Shown here piece by piece: positions 12,727 through 24,460 of a DNA stretch of 64,000 bases. The stretch comes from Solanum dulcamara (lineage: Eukaryota > Streptophyta > Magnoliopsida > Solanales > Solanaceae): NCBI RefSeq assembly GCF_947179165.1, contig NC_077245.1, positions 37,317,286 to 37,381,285 of the forward strand. Reading direction: 5' to 3'. The stretch's first letter is position 1, and each line of letters starts with the position of its first letter. Both the position numbers and the translations under genes were made by a program. The notes under the pieces are model-generated. The model was not told the origin of the DNA and did not search any database. It saw only the letters and a program-made list of their open reading frames with translations.

Positions 12727-15707
12727 TTCTTCCCCCCCTTAAGAACATTCTTCCTCGAATGTTAACCCATCTTATAGTGTTTTACGAGGATTTTCAGGAG
12801 TTCTCTATAACCATCGTCTTCCAATCCTTTTAGGAGTTTAGACTACCTTTGGATATAGGGAACAAGTATGGATATCTCTTTTCTACCTCTCTGTAACGTA
12901 TCCAAAATATTATAAATATATTTTCTTTATTGGACCCTTATTCCTTTTACCACGTATCTACTCACTTGGCGATATACATAACACATACATATTCATAGGT
13001 TGCACAACCCTGCCAGTATAACTTGTATGAGGTAGACGTAGTCTTTTCGTCTCTAGGTTCATTCTGCTTCACCTATCTCATTCACATTGAAACTCGCTTG
13101 TCCCATCTTATCATACTTCTTTATTTTCTTTTATTCACTCCTTGCTCTTCTCACTTCCAATCATAGGAGGCTTAATGTCCCCTTTTTTTGGTTAATTATC
13201 TATCGCAACATCATTTGCGACCAACGCTATAGCCAACATCTTGGCTTTTGACCCCGTATGGTATCGTTATCCCTCACATGATCTCTTGAGTTATTCGATA
13301 CCTTTCACTGGTTGTACCCTTTCTTTTTTATACACACCCATCTTCTAATGTTATGTCGTGTAGGGTTTTGCCAAAAACTTCTCGACACCGCTATTATAAT
13401 ATCCATTGTTTCCATCTTGCCCTTGCATTCTTCTCACCCGCTTCCCCACTTAAGGGGGGGGGTACTTATACCTTTGTCCAATCTCAAAACTCATCCAATC
13501 TCTTTTCCCAATCCGCTTGGTACCGTATCATTTCCATCTCTTTCTTCATCCTTTATAACTTGATTCTGTACGTATGAAACCTTGACTAAGTCACGAAGCG
13601 ATGAGAACCTTTCCATACATAGTGCAACATCTCATCTATTAATCTGTACTTATGTAATGTGACCCATGGAACAACTCATCCAAGGCCACACTCCATTTAT
13701 CTTTATGAAAAGTTAATTAGCACTTTTAGTCGTTCCAATTTCAATTAGGCAATACTTGTATTCTGATGATAATTGTCCAAGGTTCTCTTCCAGGAGTAGC
13801 TTTATCCCATCCTATATCCTTTGTTTTTTGGGATGAATGTATATTCCACCATTTATTCCTTAAGTTTACCGCCTTTGTCTCTTAAGGATTCCACTATTGC
13901 TGGGGCAACAATGTATGCATGCACCACCCCTCTATACCTTATACCCCTTGCCTTTACTGTGTACCCAACACCGGCTTTTAATTTTCTCAACAACATACCA
14001 AGTTCGCCTCAATCAGGGCCTTAACCTTATAACCATATAGTCGTATTTCACTTTTAAGTTCATATTGTACGTTCCCCTTTTGTTCTGTATCTGTATTTAT
14101 TTAATCATATCTATCTTGGATGCTTCCGTAGATTTCTCTTATCATTTATCCCGTCTATGTCTATCTTTTATTCCACACAAGGGGGATCTTATACCACCTT
14201 TGTATTATTTGGAACGCATTACTTCCACATAATCTTTTTTCTCATTTCCAAAATATATTTTGTCCATCCATCTTTATTAGTATCATACTAATCATTCCTT
14301 AACACCCATTCTATCTCGTTGCTCATCCTTCTACAGCTTGGTCTTTCATAGTTTCAGCACTTTTAGTATTCGTATCTTCAGCTACACATCATGACCTATT
14401 GTTACACTGTCATCTCGCTTTCTTCTTGCTTACTCCTTTCAGTTACTCTTTCTTTCCTTGTGCTCGCTATCATTTCCGTTATCGCATAATCTTTATTCGC
14501 AACTTTCCCTACGGAACTTGATAAGTCTTTCGTATTTGTTCCCTAGCTCGCTTTTCTATTTCACACTTACCCTTATATTCTTATTATACGGACCACGTCC
14601 TATCACTTAGCCACTTTCTCACTAGGCTTTCCTTATTTTCATAATGATCCTCTTTATATTCACATCATATCTTGTTCATATTCCACCCCATAGTATAACA
14701 CTTCTTAACCTTTTTCACGATTCTTACTATGGGTTACTTACCCTTCTTAGTTAGTCTTATCCTTAATATCTCCCAAGCTGTTCTATTAATACTTCATATC
14801 CGTCACCATTCTGTTTCCTTTGCGCTTTTGTCTTAATCATACTGTTACTCTCTTTTAATTATAGCTCATCATAGTTTATCCCTATGTATCAATTCCATCG
14901 GTGCCTTAATATATTATTCTATCCAGAACTACCAGTCTTCTTTAAATCATCTCCCTAGGGTCACAAGTCTTTTCCAACTTCCGTTTACCATATCAATATC
15001 GACCTCTAGTTTCTATTGCCATCAATTTAGCAATTAACTTATTTCTCGAGGTCAGCCATACTGGTGGTTTAGCTAAATCTCATCATTATTGTGGGCACGA
15101 CCTTTCAAGATATACTACAGCCCTATATCTCATTCTCTTTTTATTTCTAAGAAAAATTGGGCAGAGTTTCCTTTTATTTCTTACTATCTCAAACCTGCAT
15201 GCAGAAAGTACCACCAGTGCCTCACAGGGCCAACATGTATAAAGATACATATATATGTATCATATCATATCATATCGCAGCCACATAGGGTGCCTATAAT
15301 CAACAGTATGAAAATGGACTTACCTCGTATGTCCACTTGAACTCTCCCTGTTACACTTTCCTATCTACTCTTCCTTTCACTTTACAACTTTACATTTCAA
15401 TTCTACTTCAATACCTTACCCAACAGATATCTTTCGTGCCTTTGCTTACCTGCATGCCTTGTGACTTCTAATATCGTTAGTCACTTTCTTCCGTTGCTGT
15501 CATCCTTCCGTTAATATCCAAGGTTAATATAAGGAGTTTTTCTATGACTCGGATCTATCACACGATCTTAGATATGAAAGAAAGGTAACATCCTTAATAT
15601 CCTATAGACTCTTGTTTATAGATATGGCGTGCAACACACCGATAAACAAGACTCTACTAGACACGGTCTGTAAACACTCCAAGGAAGGACTGCTCTGATA
15701 CCACTTT
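12727..15707 (-). other. E2 internal region, non-coding
   Basis: No reading frame resembles gag or pol. On the element strand it runs from the primer site to a purine-rich tract (the C/T run at about 12727-12745 on plus). It is pyrimidine-rich on plus with many short stops. Parts match the internal region of E4 by eye: 13190-13330 against about 59070-59210 (shared TATCGCAACATC and CCAACATCTTGGCTTTT-like words), and 15250-15340 against 59660-59790 (GACTTACCTCGTATGTCCA). Shared non-coding internal sequence is typical of a LARD lineage. The functions of these blocks are unknown. Confidence 0.75.
15691..15703 (-). other. E2 primer binding site (initiator tRNA-Met)
   Basis: On the minus strand this reads TGGTATCAGAGCA, the standard plant initiator tRNA-Met complement. 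It starts 4 bases after the end of the 5' LTR. This fixes which LTR is 5' and the element's orientation. Confidence 0.88.
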
Positions 15708-17954
15708 TGTCACGACCCACTCTGTATGCCATGACTAGTGCCCGAGGTGGGCACCCATACATACCCTTAGTCCCACTTAGCGTGTTAGAAGAATAAACAA
15801 ATGTAGAAATCAAATGAGGACGCTAGAGAGCATACGGAAGCAGATGTAGCACACTAATATCGTTAAGGTCGCCACGGAACATAAAAGTCCAAAACATATA
15901 CAGAACCCACAATTACATATCTACAAAGCTCTACAGAACGATAGCATAATCATATGATGAGATAAGGCTCCGTCGTACCCTTAAACAATATGTACAAATG
16001 TACAACAACAAAGTTAGTACCAAAATAGGGCTCCGAACAAAGGAGCACTGCCAACCAAAAAGGTGGATTTCCTAAGCAATCGGATCAGCAAACCAAGTGT
16101 TTATACCTGCGGGCATGTAACACAGCCCCCGAAGAAAGGGGGTCAGTACGGATAATGTACCGAGTATGTAAAGCATGGACTGTAATAGGTAAAGTCGTTA
16201 CCAGAACAGAAGGTGCAAAAATGAGCAAAATATCCAGAATATCAAAATGTTTTTCATAACCACAGATAATGTATGCAGAAAAACATATGCCATATCCGGC
16301 CCCATTATGGGACTCGGTGAATAAATCGTGGTCGCCGCCCCGTCACTGGCGCCATATCACATCATAACTCCAGAGTAGAAAACATCTCCATAACAAATCA
16401 TATCCTATCAGATGGTCATATCAGATTATATCATATCATATGTGTACATGGCACATCATAATTTCACAAATCAAACCCATGTACAGGGCGTACCTGCCCC
16501 CTCGCATCAAGGCACGACGAACGATGCATAGAAGTACGCATAATAACAAAACCTGACTCGGGCTCGGTGAAAGAATCATTGAGGCATCCATGAGTGGAGT
16601 AGTGAGAAACTAAATGCACTTTAAATCATTTTTGAGACTCGATGGAGTTAACAAAATGAGCTATTATTCAAACATCAAGACAAGAGTAGTATCAAGTACC
16701 TTTTGAATATGACTATGAGTTATATCCAAATAGAACTTTTTGGAATCATATATACGTATCTAGGCACGATAAAATATCCTTTGGAAAATTAAGAAGTTGG
16801 CCATCCTAACGGCTCTACGAATAAGAACTTCCTTGGAATCATATAAAAGTCATATACTTGTTTCATAAAAACCATGCCAAAAAGGAATATTAGCTTTATA
16901 TACTTATGTCAAAACATGCCAGGAGAAAGAACGGTTAGCTTTACATACTTATGCCAAAGACATGCCAAAAGAAGGAACGGTTAGCTTTACATACCTCTTA
17001 CGAATTACTCCTAATACGTTCGCCTCGTCGTCTCTTGAACCTATTTAACATGAAAGTAATACTATGGTTAATGATCTTTCACTTTCCAATTTCGACTCTA
17101 CAACCAAGTCTCCATAGAGATCATTTCCTTATCCATTTCCCTCGACTAGTTCATTACTAGTTCCTAAGTTACTGAAAATCGGGCAGCATCTCCCAATAAC
17201 TTCAACATCCCCGAGATTTTAACTCAGCCACCATGTCAACAACCATACCAACAACAACAAACAGCAGCATATATACAAGTAAATCACTTCAACATTACTC
17301 AATACAACTCCAAACCACTAGCTCAAAACTATGATATCAAATTAGAGTTTTTTTTAACCTTTATTTCGTAAAATCTTTTACCATACGAAATGGAGGGTCG
17401 TGTGGATGCAACCAGAAGAACCCACACCCTTTTTGAGTACTTTCTAGCCCTAAAACATGCAATTAAACCACCCCCAACCTGTAGCACCACAACAACAACA
17501 CACTACTCGACTTCGATTTACCTACTACGACTTCAAATTAATTTGTTTCTAACGTCAAGCATCCTTATACACTTTTTACACTTCCAGACTCACTTAAGAC
17601 ATGTAATATACCCTATAACAACATCATAAACTTTAATTTAAAATAAAAATCCTTACCTTACCCGAAACTCGCCAAAACTCACCTCGGAAGCTCTTTTAGC
17701 GCGACTGAAACTTCGTGGTTATTTATTGTACGTTTGGGGCTTCTCCAAACCATAAATTTATATTATTAAAACCTTCATACCTTCGTGGTATACCCCATAT
17801 AATTAATTCATAAAATGGAATCAAAGAACTTACTTTTTTTTCTCCCAAAACCGTAGCTCTTTCTTCTCTCTAGCTTAAGTTTCTTTTCTCTTCTTTTTGT
17901 CTAGAACTTTCTTGGAGATAAGATGACTTATAGGATAAAGATGAACATAAAGTC

Positions 17955-17998
<44 letters not shown>

Positions 17999-18613
17999 CC
18001 ACTTTAGGAGGGGACACATGTCATTCCCTAAGTGGTGACACATGTCAAGCCCTAAGTGGTGACACGTGTTTAGCCCTCATTGGGCCAACACATCCCTTCC
18101 TCCAATCACGGGCTGCCACATGGAATGTGGGAGTCCACCACACTTGCTCCAGCTGCTGCCACGTAGAACTCTCTCATGCTGCCACGTGGCACTCTCTTTT
18201 CTCCCTCGTGAGTTCGTAACCTCATCTTACTTTACGAACCTATGTAATTCTTGCTACGTAAGCTTGGTATGTAGTCAAGTAGCTTAAGTATGCAAGATTC
18301 CCAAGCTGGTAGCTTACGTAAATAAGTCGAGTCCTACGACTCATTATTCGATCTCCAACTTCTTCTGGATTCTTATAACTCTATTTCCAATCTTCTCTAC
18401 TATAGAGTATCGCATTCTCCTTTCCTTAGAGTTGTTTGATAGCGTTATAGATTACCTGGATCATATGGTAACTCTTAAGAAGCCTAAGAGTTCTTAAGAA
18501 GTCTTAAGAAGCTTTTAGAAACTTTAAGAAACTTTAGGAAATCTTAAGAAGCTTAAGACTCTTTCAAGAAACTTAAGATCGCGTTCCAAGGTACAAAAGT
18601 ACGGGGTGTAACA
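15708..18613 (-). repeat. E2 5' LTR (right copy, about 2.9 kb)
   Basis: Begins TGTCACGACCC and ends GTGTAACA on plus. It aligns with the left copy, but unevenly: 16600-16790 is nearly identical to its partner, whereas 15840-15970 and 16490-16590 differ at many C/G sites. Its TA tract (17960-17996, about 37 bp) is about twice as long as in the left copy. ACGTG- and ACATG-type boxes lie at 18010-18195. Confidence 0.88.
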
Positions 18614-18618
18614 CCTAC

Positions 18619-19240
18619 GGACTGTCTGGTCTGTAGGACTTTCTATGATTTGTCAGAAGAAGTCGTAGAAGCCATGCCCAAAATCTGAGGCTACTGAAAT
18701 TTGCACCTTGACCTTACAACCCTAGTCTATGGGTCAAAAAAAAACCTACGGGTCGTCAACCCTTTCGTCTGGTACAACTTCAGAATTCCCAAAAATCACC
18801 TTCTCTGATTCTCACTCTACGGGACATCTTACTATCCGTAGGACCTTTCGTGGAAACTAACCTGAGCTACTGAAATTTGTCATTTCTCAGAACCTTTCTA
18901 CGATCCCCTTCTACGGACCGTAGGACCTTATACGATCCGTAGAAGCTATTCATAATTTGAACTCATACTTAGTCAATTTTTTCAACTCCAATACTCTACC
19001 TACGAGAACCTCCTACGGTCCGTAAGACTTCTTACAGCCCGTAGGTTGGCTCGTAGGACCTGCACCAGCAACATTTTTCTTTGTTTCGACTTTTCAACTT
19101 TTGAGTCTTACAAAAAATTTCTGATCCAAACTCCTTTTCCATTGGCTAACAACAGAAATGAATCATTACAATTAGCAGCTCTTTGTCTTAAGTATATACT
19201 TGGTGAATTCAATGTGAAGCTATACACCGGCAAATCCTAA
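18619..19240 (-). repeat. Continuation of the LTR split by E2
   Basis: After the target-site duplication the sequence continues as an array of short inverted motifs built on TACGG, CCGTAG and GTCCGTA, for example around 18835-18950 and 19005-19060. It ends near 19110 with a TTTTCAACTT...GAGTCTTAC segment that resembles 7700-7735. This supports it being the start-proximal part of the LTR whose other part lies left of E2. No gene is seen. Confidence 0.6.
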
Positions 19241-19375
19241 TCCATCATAAGAAAATGTAGTATCCAATCAAATTTTAAGTTATATTTTTCATAAATACTG
19301 TGATCATCTCGTCTAAAAATATAATCAGTTATAGTTGCAAGTATTTATTTAGGATTTAAGTTATATATATATATT

Positions 19376-19423
<48 letters not shown>

Positions 19424-21398
19424 AGTACTCATCATTTTTATAAGCTTGCCAGCTATTTGGTTATCATAAAAACTTTAGTTGTAATATAATATATACTAAG
19501 AATATTTAATATTTAGCATTTTAAAATTGACTAGAATTTTATTTTTTTTTAAATCTTTTCTTAACATATAAGACTTTGAAAATCAATTACAATTTTTTTA
19601 ACTTATAAAAATCCTTTCTTTATTAAATTAACTAATTATCCATCATAATTTTTCAACTAACGGTACAAGAAAATAAATGAAAAACTTCATTTTGCACTAA
19701 TATGTTGAATTCCTTCTTCAGTTTCTTCTTATTAATTTTCAATTTCATAATAAAAAAATAATAATATAGAAATACAATTACATACATTAAGTTGTTTCAA
19801 TTAATGTTCTCTTGTTATTCAGTCTATTTAGTTAAATCTATATTATTTCTTAAGTTTCAACTTATATGATGGTGTTTGACTAGACATGTAGATTAAGAGG
19901 AGAAAAAAATTGAGTTAAAATCATCTCATATAGGAAAAAATAAAAGGTATAAAATTAAGTTATTACTAAATTTTAAAGTACGAAGCCTCGTAAAAAAGGT
20001 CCTCGCCTTGTCATCCTTTTAAAATAGAGCTCAGACTTGACAAAATAGTCATTTAATTATTTTTTTAATATTTTTGATTTTAAAATTAACTAAATTTATG
20101 TATTAAATCTATCCTTATTTGAAATATAGAAAAAAATTGATATTAAGAAATTTAAAAGTGATTATGATTTTGCCTTTTATGAAATAATTACACATTGAAC
20201 ATAATTGTACTTATTATTCAAAGCAACCTTATATTTAGAACTTTCGAAATACAATTTAAAAAAGAGTAGCTCGGTGCACAAAGAATCTTGTGTTGATAGG
20301 ATGGTCAAGGGAAGGGCCATACCCCAAGAAGTGTAATATATACAATCTATCTTAATACAAGTATTTGTTATTGTTTCCATTAATTTTGACGAGTCTTTCA
20401 TAGTTTAGCGGTATAACAATTTTATAACAACCAATTACAAATAAATTATGTTTTTGTGATGTGATATCAATTTATTAAAGCCAAAACAAGCTAGTACAAT
20501 ATGATTTCGTGAGCGTCAATTGTTTAAACGAATAACTTATACTTTATATTTTTTTTATTTGGGGGTAGGGAAAGGGGAACAGGATAGAAATTACAAGGTG
20601 AGGAATAACTTATATTATATGTTTTAATTTACAATACAATTTTTTATTACAATGCGTTTCGTAATACTAATATTCATACTAACTTGTAATCCATCCATAG
20701 TATAGTAATATAAATTTTGTAATAATTAATATGAAATATATACGTAATGCATGCATTTAAGTGCTTATGCAAAAAGGAACGACTTTTTTACCGTTTAATC
20801 AAACGCTACTTCTACAACGCTTTTATTCAATGATGCAACTGTTAGAACAAATTGATCAAGGTAGAATAACTGGATTAGATCAAACTCTCAAGCATGATCA
20901 TTTAATTTATCAACTTGAAATTTATAATTTTCTATCTAAATTACTTTATTATTATACAATCACATCTTTTAAATATTATTTATGTCGTTTTTAAAAATTA
21001 ATTCTTATTAATATAAAAGATATGCCCAAAACGCTTACACTAAGACTAGTTACTTCTTAATTGTGTAAATATGTTTTACGGCAACCGTGCACAGAACTTA
21101 AAAGTGTTTATTTTAATGTATAGAAAGGAAATGGAAGAAATTAAAAAAAAAAAAAAGAAAGTTTAATAATGGTAGGGCAAATTAGTGAAGTTGAAAAAAA
21201 GAGGAAATTAAACCCTATGCTATTTTGGTGTAGAATTTGGTCTGCAAAGGTGGTAATAAAGAAGAGCACGTCTGGTTTATATGTGGAAAAATGTCATTTT
21301 CTTTGCCAGCTGCTCTCTGTTGGTCGCTTTCCTTTCACAGTCACATTTTGAACTCACACCTATAGCTATAAACTATAGTGTAATGTAATTGTGTCAAT
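19241..21398. other. AT-rich upstream region of the MADS-box gene
   Basis: No supported gene. It contains a TA-rich microsatellite followed by a GA run at about 19363-19424, long A/T-rich stretches, and only short reading frames without recognisable domains (one of 77 aa at 20761-20994 resembles nothing I know). It probably includes distal promoter sequence of the gene starting at 22113. Confidence 0.5.
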
Positions 21399-21407
21399 TA
21401 TAAAAAG
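21399..21407 (+). promoter_or_regulatory. Putative TATA box of the MADS-box gene
   Basis: TATAAAAAG lies about 710 bp upstream of the start codon. AGAMOUS-subfamily genes commonly have an untranslated first exon separated by an intron from the ATG. A possible donor at 21492 (CTCAG/GTCTGT) and a possible acceptor ending at 22108 (GTGTAG, 4 bases before the ATG) fit that pattern. The choice is inference; no transcript evidence is available. Confidence 0.35.
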
Positions 21408-22112
21408 AGTAGCAAAGTCTTTTGGAATTTGTGTGAGCTTCCGGAAAGGCTCGCCGGAAAATAGCAAATATTATCCATTGAAGACACTCAGGTCTGTTTA
21501 TGTTTTTCTTAGTATGCAGCTCATCTTAGCTTCCCAATGAATAAATTGTGAAAACTATATATACTTTCCCTTTAATTTCTTCCTTCCATTGAAACCTTTT
21601 TCTCTCTTTTCATGTAAATTAATCTTCAGATCTGCTCCTATATATTTTATTTTCAGAAGATGTTGGATTATTTTGTTTACATAAAATTATGCTTTGCCTT
21701 TTTTAATTAGCATAATAGCCAAATTGATCTCTTCCACTTATCATCAGGAGTTTTGCCTGAAGAAACCCTACTAAAATTATGGAATATATTTTATTCTTTC
21801 CGGTTTTTAACCTAAATCTTCTTATGTCTTATATATGTGTGCACTCACAAGAACGTAGTATTTTTTTTCTCCAAGCAATTTCCTCCTCATTTTTTTACAA
21901 GGTTTTTCTTGATTGAATATCTCTTGCTCAGTTTTCTAATCTGCAAATATACCAGAAAACGGTATGAACAAATATAATTCAATAATAAAAGTGTGCATTT
22001 AGATGAGATGGTGACGAGTACAGATCGATGAACACAAAATGTAATTTGCATATCTGAAAAATGAAAATGTATGTTTTGTTTTAATTAATAATTATGAAAG
22101 ATGTGTAGATTA

Positions 22113-24388
22113 ATGGGTCGAGGAAAGATAGAGATAAAGAGGATAGAGAACAACACAAACAGGCAGGTGACCTTCTGCAAGAGGAGAAATGGACTGCTGA
22201 AAAAGGCATATGAACTTTCTGTTCTTTGTGATGCTGAGATTGCTCTCATTGTTTTCTCTAACCGTGGTCGCCTCTATGAATACTCTAATAACAAGTAACT
22301 ATATATCTCTTTTTGTTTCGTCCGCTATTCGTCTCATGCTTGTCATTTTCATTTTTTTCCTTCTCTACCTGGATCTTCTTCTTGATTTCTGGTTGAGGTA
22401 AATTAACAACACACGTTAAAAGGTAATTACCTGACAACAAAGGTTGGATATGACGGATACACTGAATCCAAAATTAATGGATAAATAATATTTTCATTGA
22501 AATTTCCAGATTCAAACTCTTACGGTAAATTCGGACATAGAAGTCTTATGGTTTTTTTTGAAAAAAATAAATCGTATGTCTATAACTACGTACCTAAATA
22601 GGACTATAAATTACAATAATTAACAATTTAAAATATTTAAAAATATTTCTGATAGAAAAAAAAGTTGGTTAACTCTTGAATTCCAAATCATGTAACATAT
22701 AAATTGAGACGGGGTAATAAAAAAATTAAAATTACAACATGAAAACAAAATTATACTCGTGTAGCTTAATTAAGCAATTTGTTGTACAGTGAAATAGGTT
22801 TATGTTTTAATGAAGCTTGGTGGATGAATCATGGCTATTAGACTAGAGCTTTTGATCATGGAGTCGTAGAGGATCGTTCTCAGCTCCGATTATGATTGGT
22901 CTAATTAATGGAATCTGATAGATTCTCAAATTTTTATTCTAAAAAAGAAAGAGAAAAAAAGGATAGCTTAGGCATCTCCAACCCAAACACTAAATTTCAG
23001 CATTATTTTTAGTGTAAATTAGCTTCAATTCACCGCATCAAATTTTACACCAAAAATATATTTTTTTCTCTCTATTCATTATTATATTATTATTTCTTAT
23101 TTTATTTATATTTTCTTACTTCATAAAACAAAATTCTTTCTAAAACATTCACTATATATAATTTTTATATTATTTTCTTTTATAGTCGTTTAATATAAAA
23201 TTATTTTATATCATAATTTTTTAATAATATAAGTTGCTAGCAAATATTACATATTATACATAATAATGGATAACACAAATAAAAGTACAATCATTAACGA
23301 AGTATAATTAATTAAACTTTACACAATTAAAAATTTTATTTCAAATTCTACATGAATATTCAACTTTCAAAATTACTATGGTGCTCTCATAAATGCTCCA
23401 TTAATTCATTACGTAGTTCAAAATAAGCTTCTTTGTCCTTAATCTTTTTTACGTAGTACATTGTATTATTTGTCCATCAATTTACATTTTTGCATATTTA
23501 ATTTATTTGAAGGTTAATCTTAATTATATCCAATTAAAATTTATGGTAGAATTAACATAAATTTAATTTTAAAAAGTCATGTATAGAAAAATAATTTATC
23601 AAAAATTAACTTTTTAATCTAAAATTAATATTATAAAAATATTACATAAAAATAATGAAATGTTTAATTAAAACATACAATTTATATAATGTTTAATTAA
23701 AAGTATTGTATAATGAAACAATATTAAAATATTTAAAAAGTAAAATTGATGGGTGATGAATATTGTTATACCAAATTTAATGTAAATTTGGTATTGAATT
23801 GGAGATGGTCGCGATTAGGTTAAAAGATATAGTAGTACATTAAAACTTCACATCCTCATTATCGATACATTATTGCTTTCCATAAAAACTTTAAAATAAA
23901 AGAAAAAAATCCTAATAATTTTGTTTTAAGACAAGTCAACATAAAATGAAACGAAGGAATAGCTGTCGCTGCTGTTGCAGCAGCTCATTATGCGGGCAGA
24001 AGAAAAACCAGAAGAAAGTTATAGTCTCCAAAAGAGTTAGGTAACAAATTTTAGTGGATTCAAGTTGATCAGATGGGGTCTTAATGTCTTTAGAAACCAC
24101 AGATAACATTAACAATTATAAGCTAAAAAGTACAACAAAATAGAAACAGGAAAATGGAAGTCAATCAGTAGAAAAACTGTGAGTACGGGTTGTTTGATTT
24201 CTACTTGTAGCTTATACACTGTAAAAGGCCCATTTAGCTTTGTTTTTCACTTTTTTGCTTTTAGTATGCAAGAAAAATATTTTCATAATTAGTTCAGGTT
24301 ATGAATATATACATATTCTCTCGCATGCATGCATGCTACTTTTCCCTTGCATGCATACGGCAAGTTTCAGTACTTGGGACTGTCGTTT

Positions 24389-24460
<72 letters not shown>

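Larger units (their letters stand above)
9817..18613 (-). mobile_element. E2: complete LARD-like gypsy-type LTR retrotransposon
   Basis: Two long terminal repeats flank a 3.0 kb internal region. The element is bounded by the 5-bp target-site duplication CCTAC at 9812-9816 and 18614-18618. On the minus strand the order is 5' LTR (18613-15708), primer binding site matching initiator tRNA-Met, internal region, purine-rich tract, 3' LTR (12726-9817). The internal region has no gag or pol frame, so any movement would depend on another element's proteins. LTR type and primer site match the coding elements E3 and E4, which makes a related gypsy element the likely helper. The left terminal dinucleotide is TA where TG is expected, a single transition. 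Confidence 0.9.

Noticed and set aside
17390..17629. 79-aa plus-strand frame in E2 5' LTR
   Set aside because: Interrupted in the equivalent part of the left LTR; chance frame.
20761..20994. 77-aa frame upstream of the MADS gene
   Set aside because: No recognisable domain, AT-rich composition and no conserved motif; likely chance.
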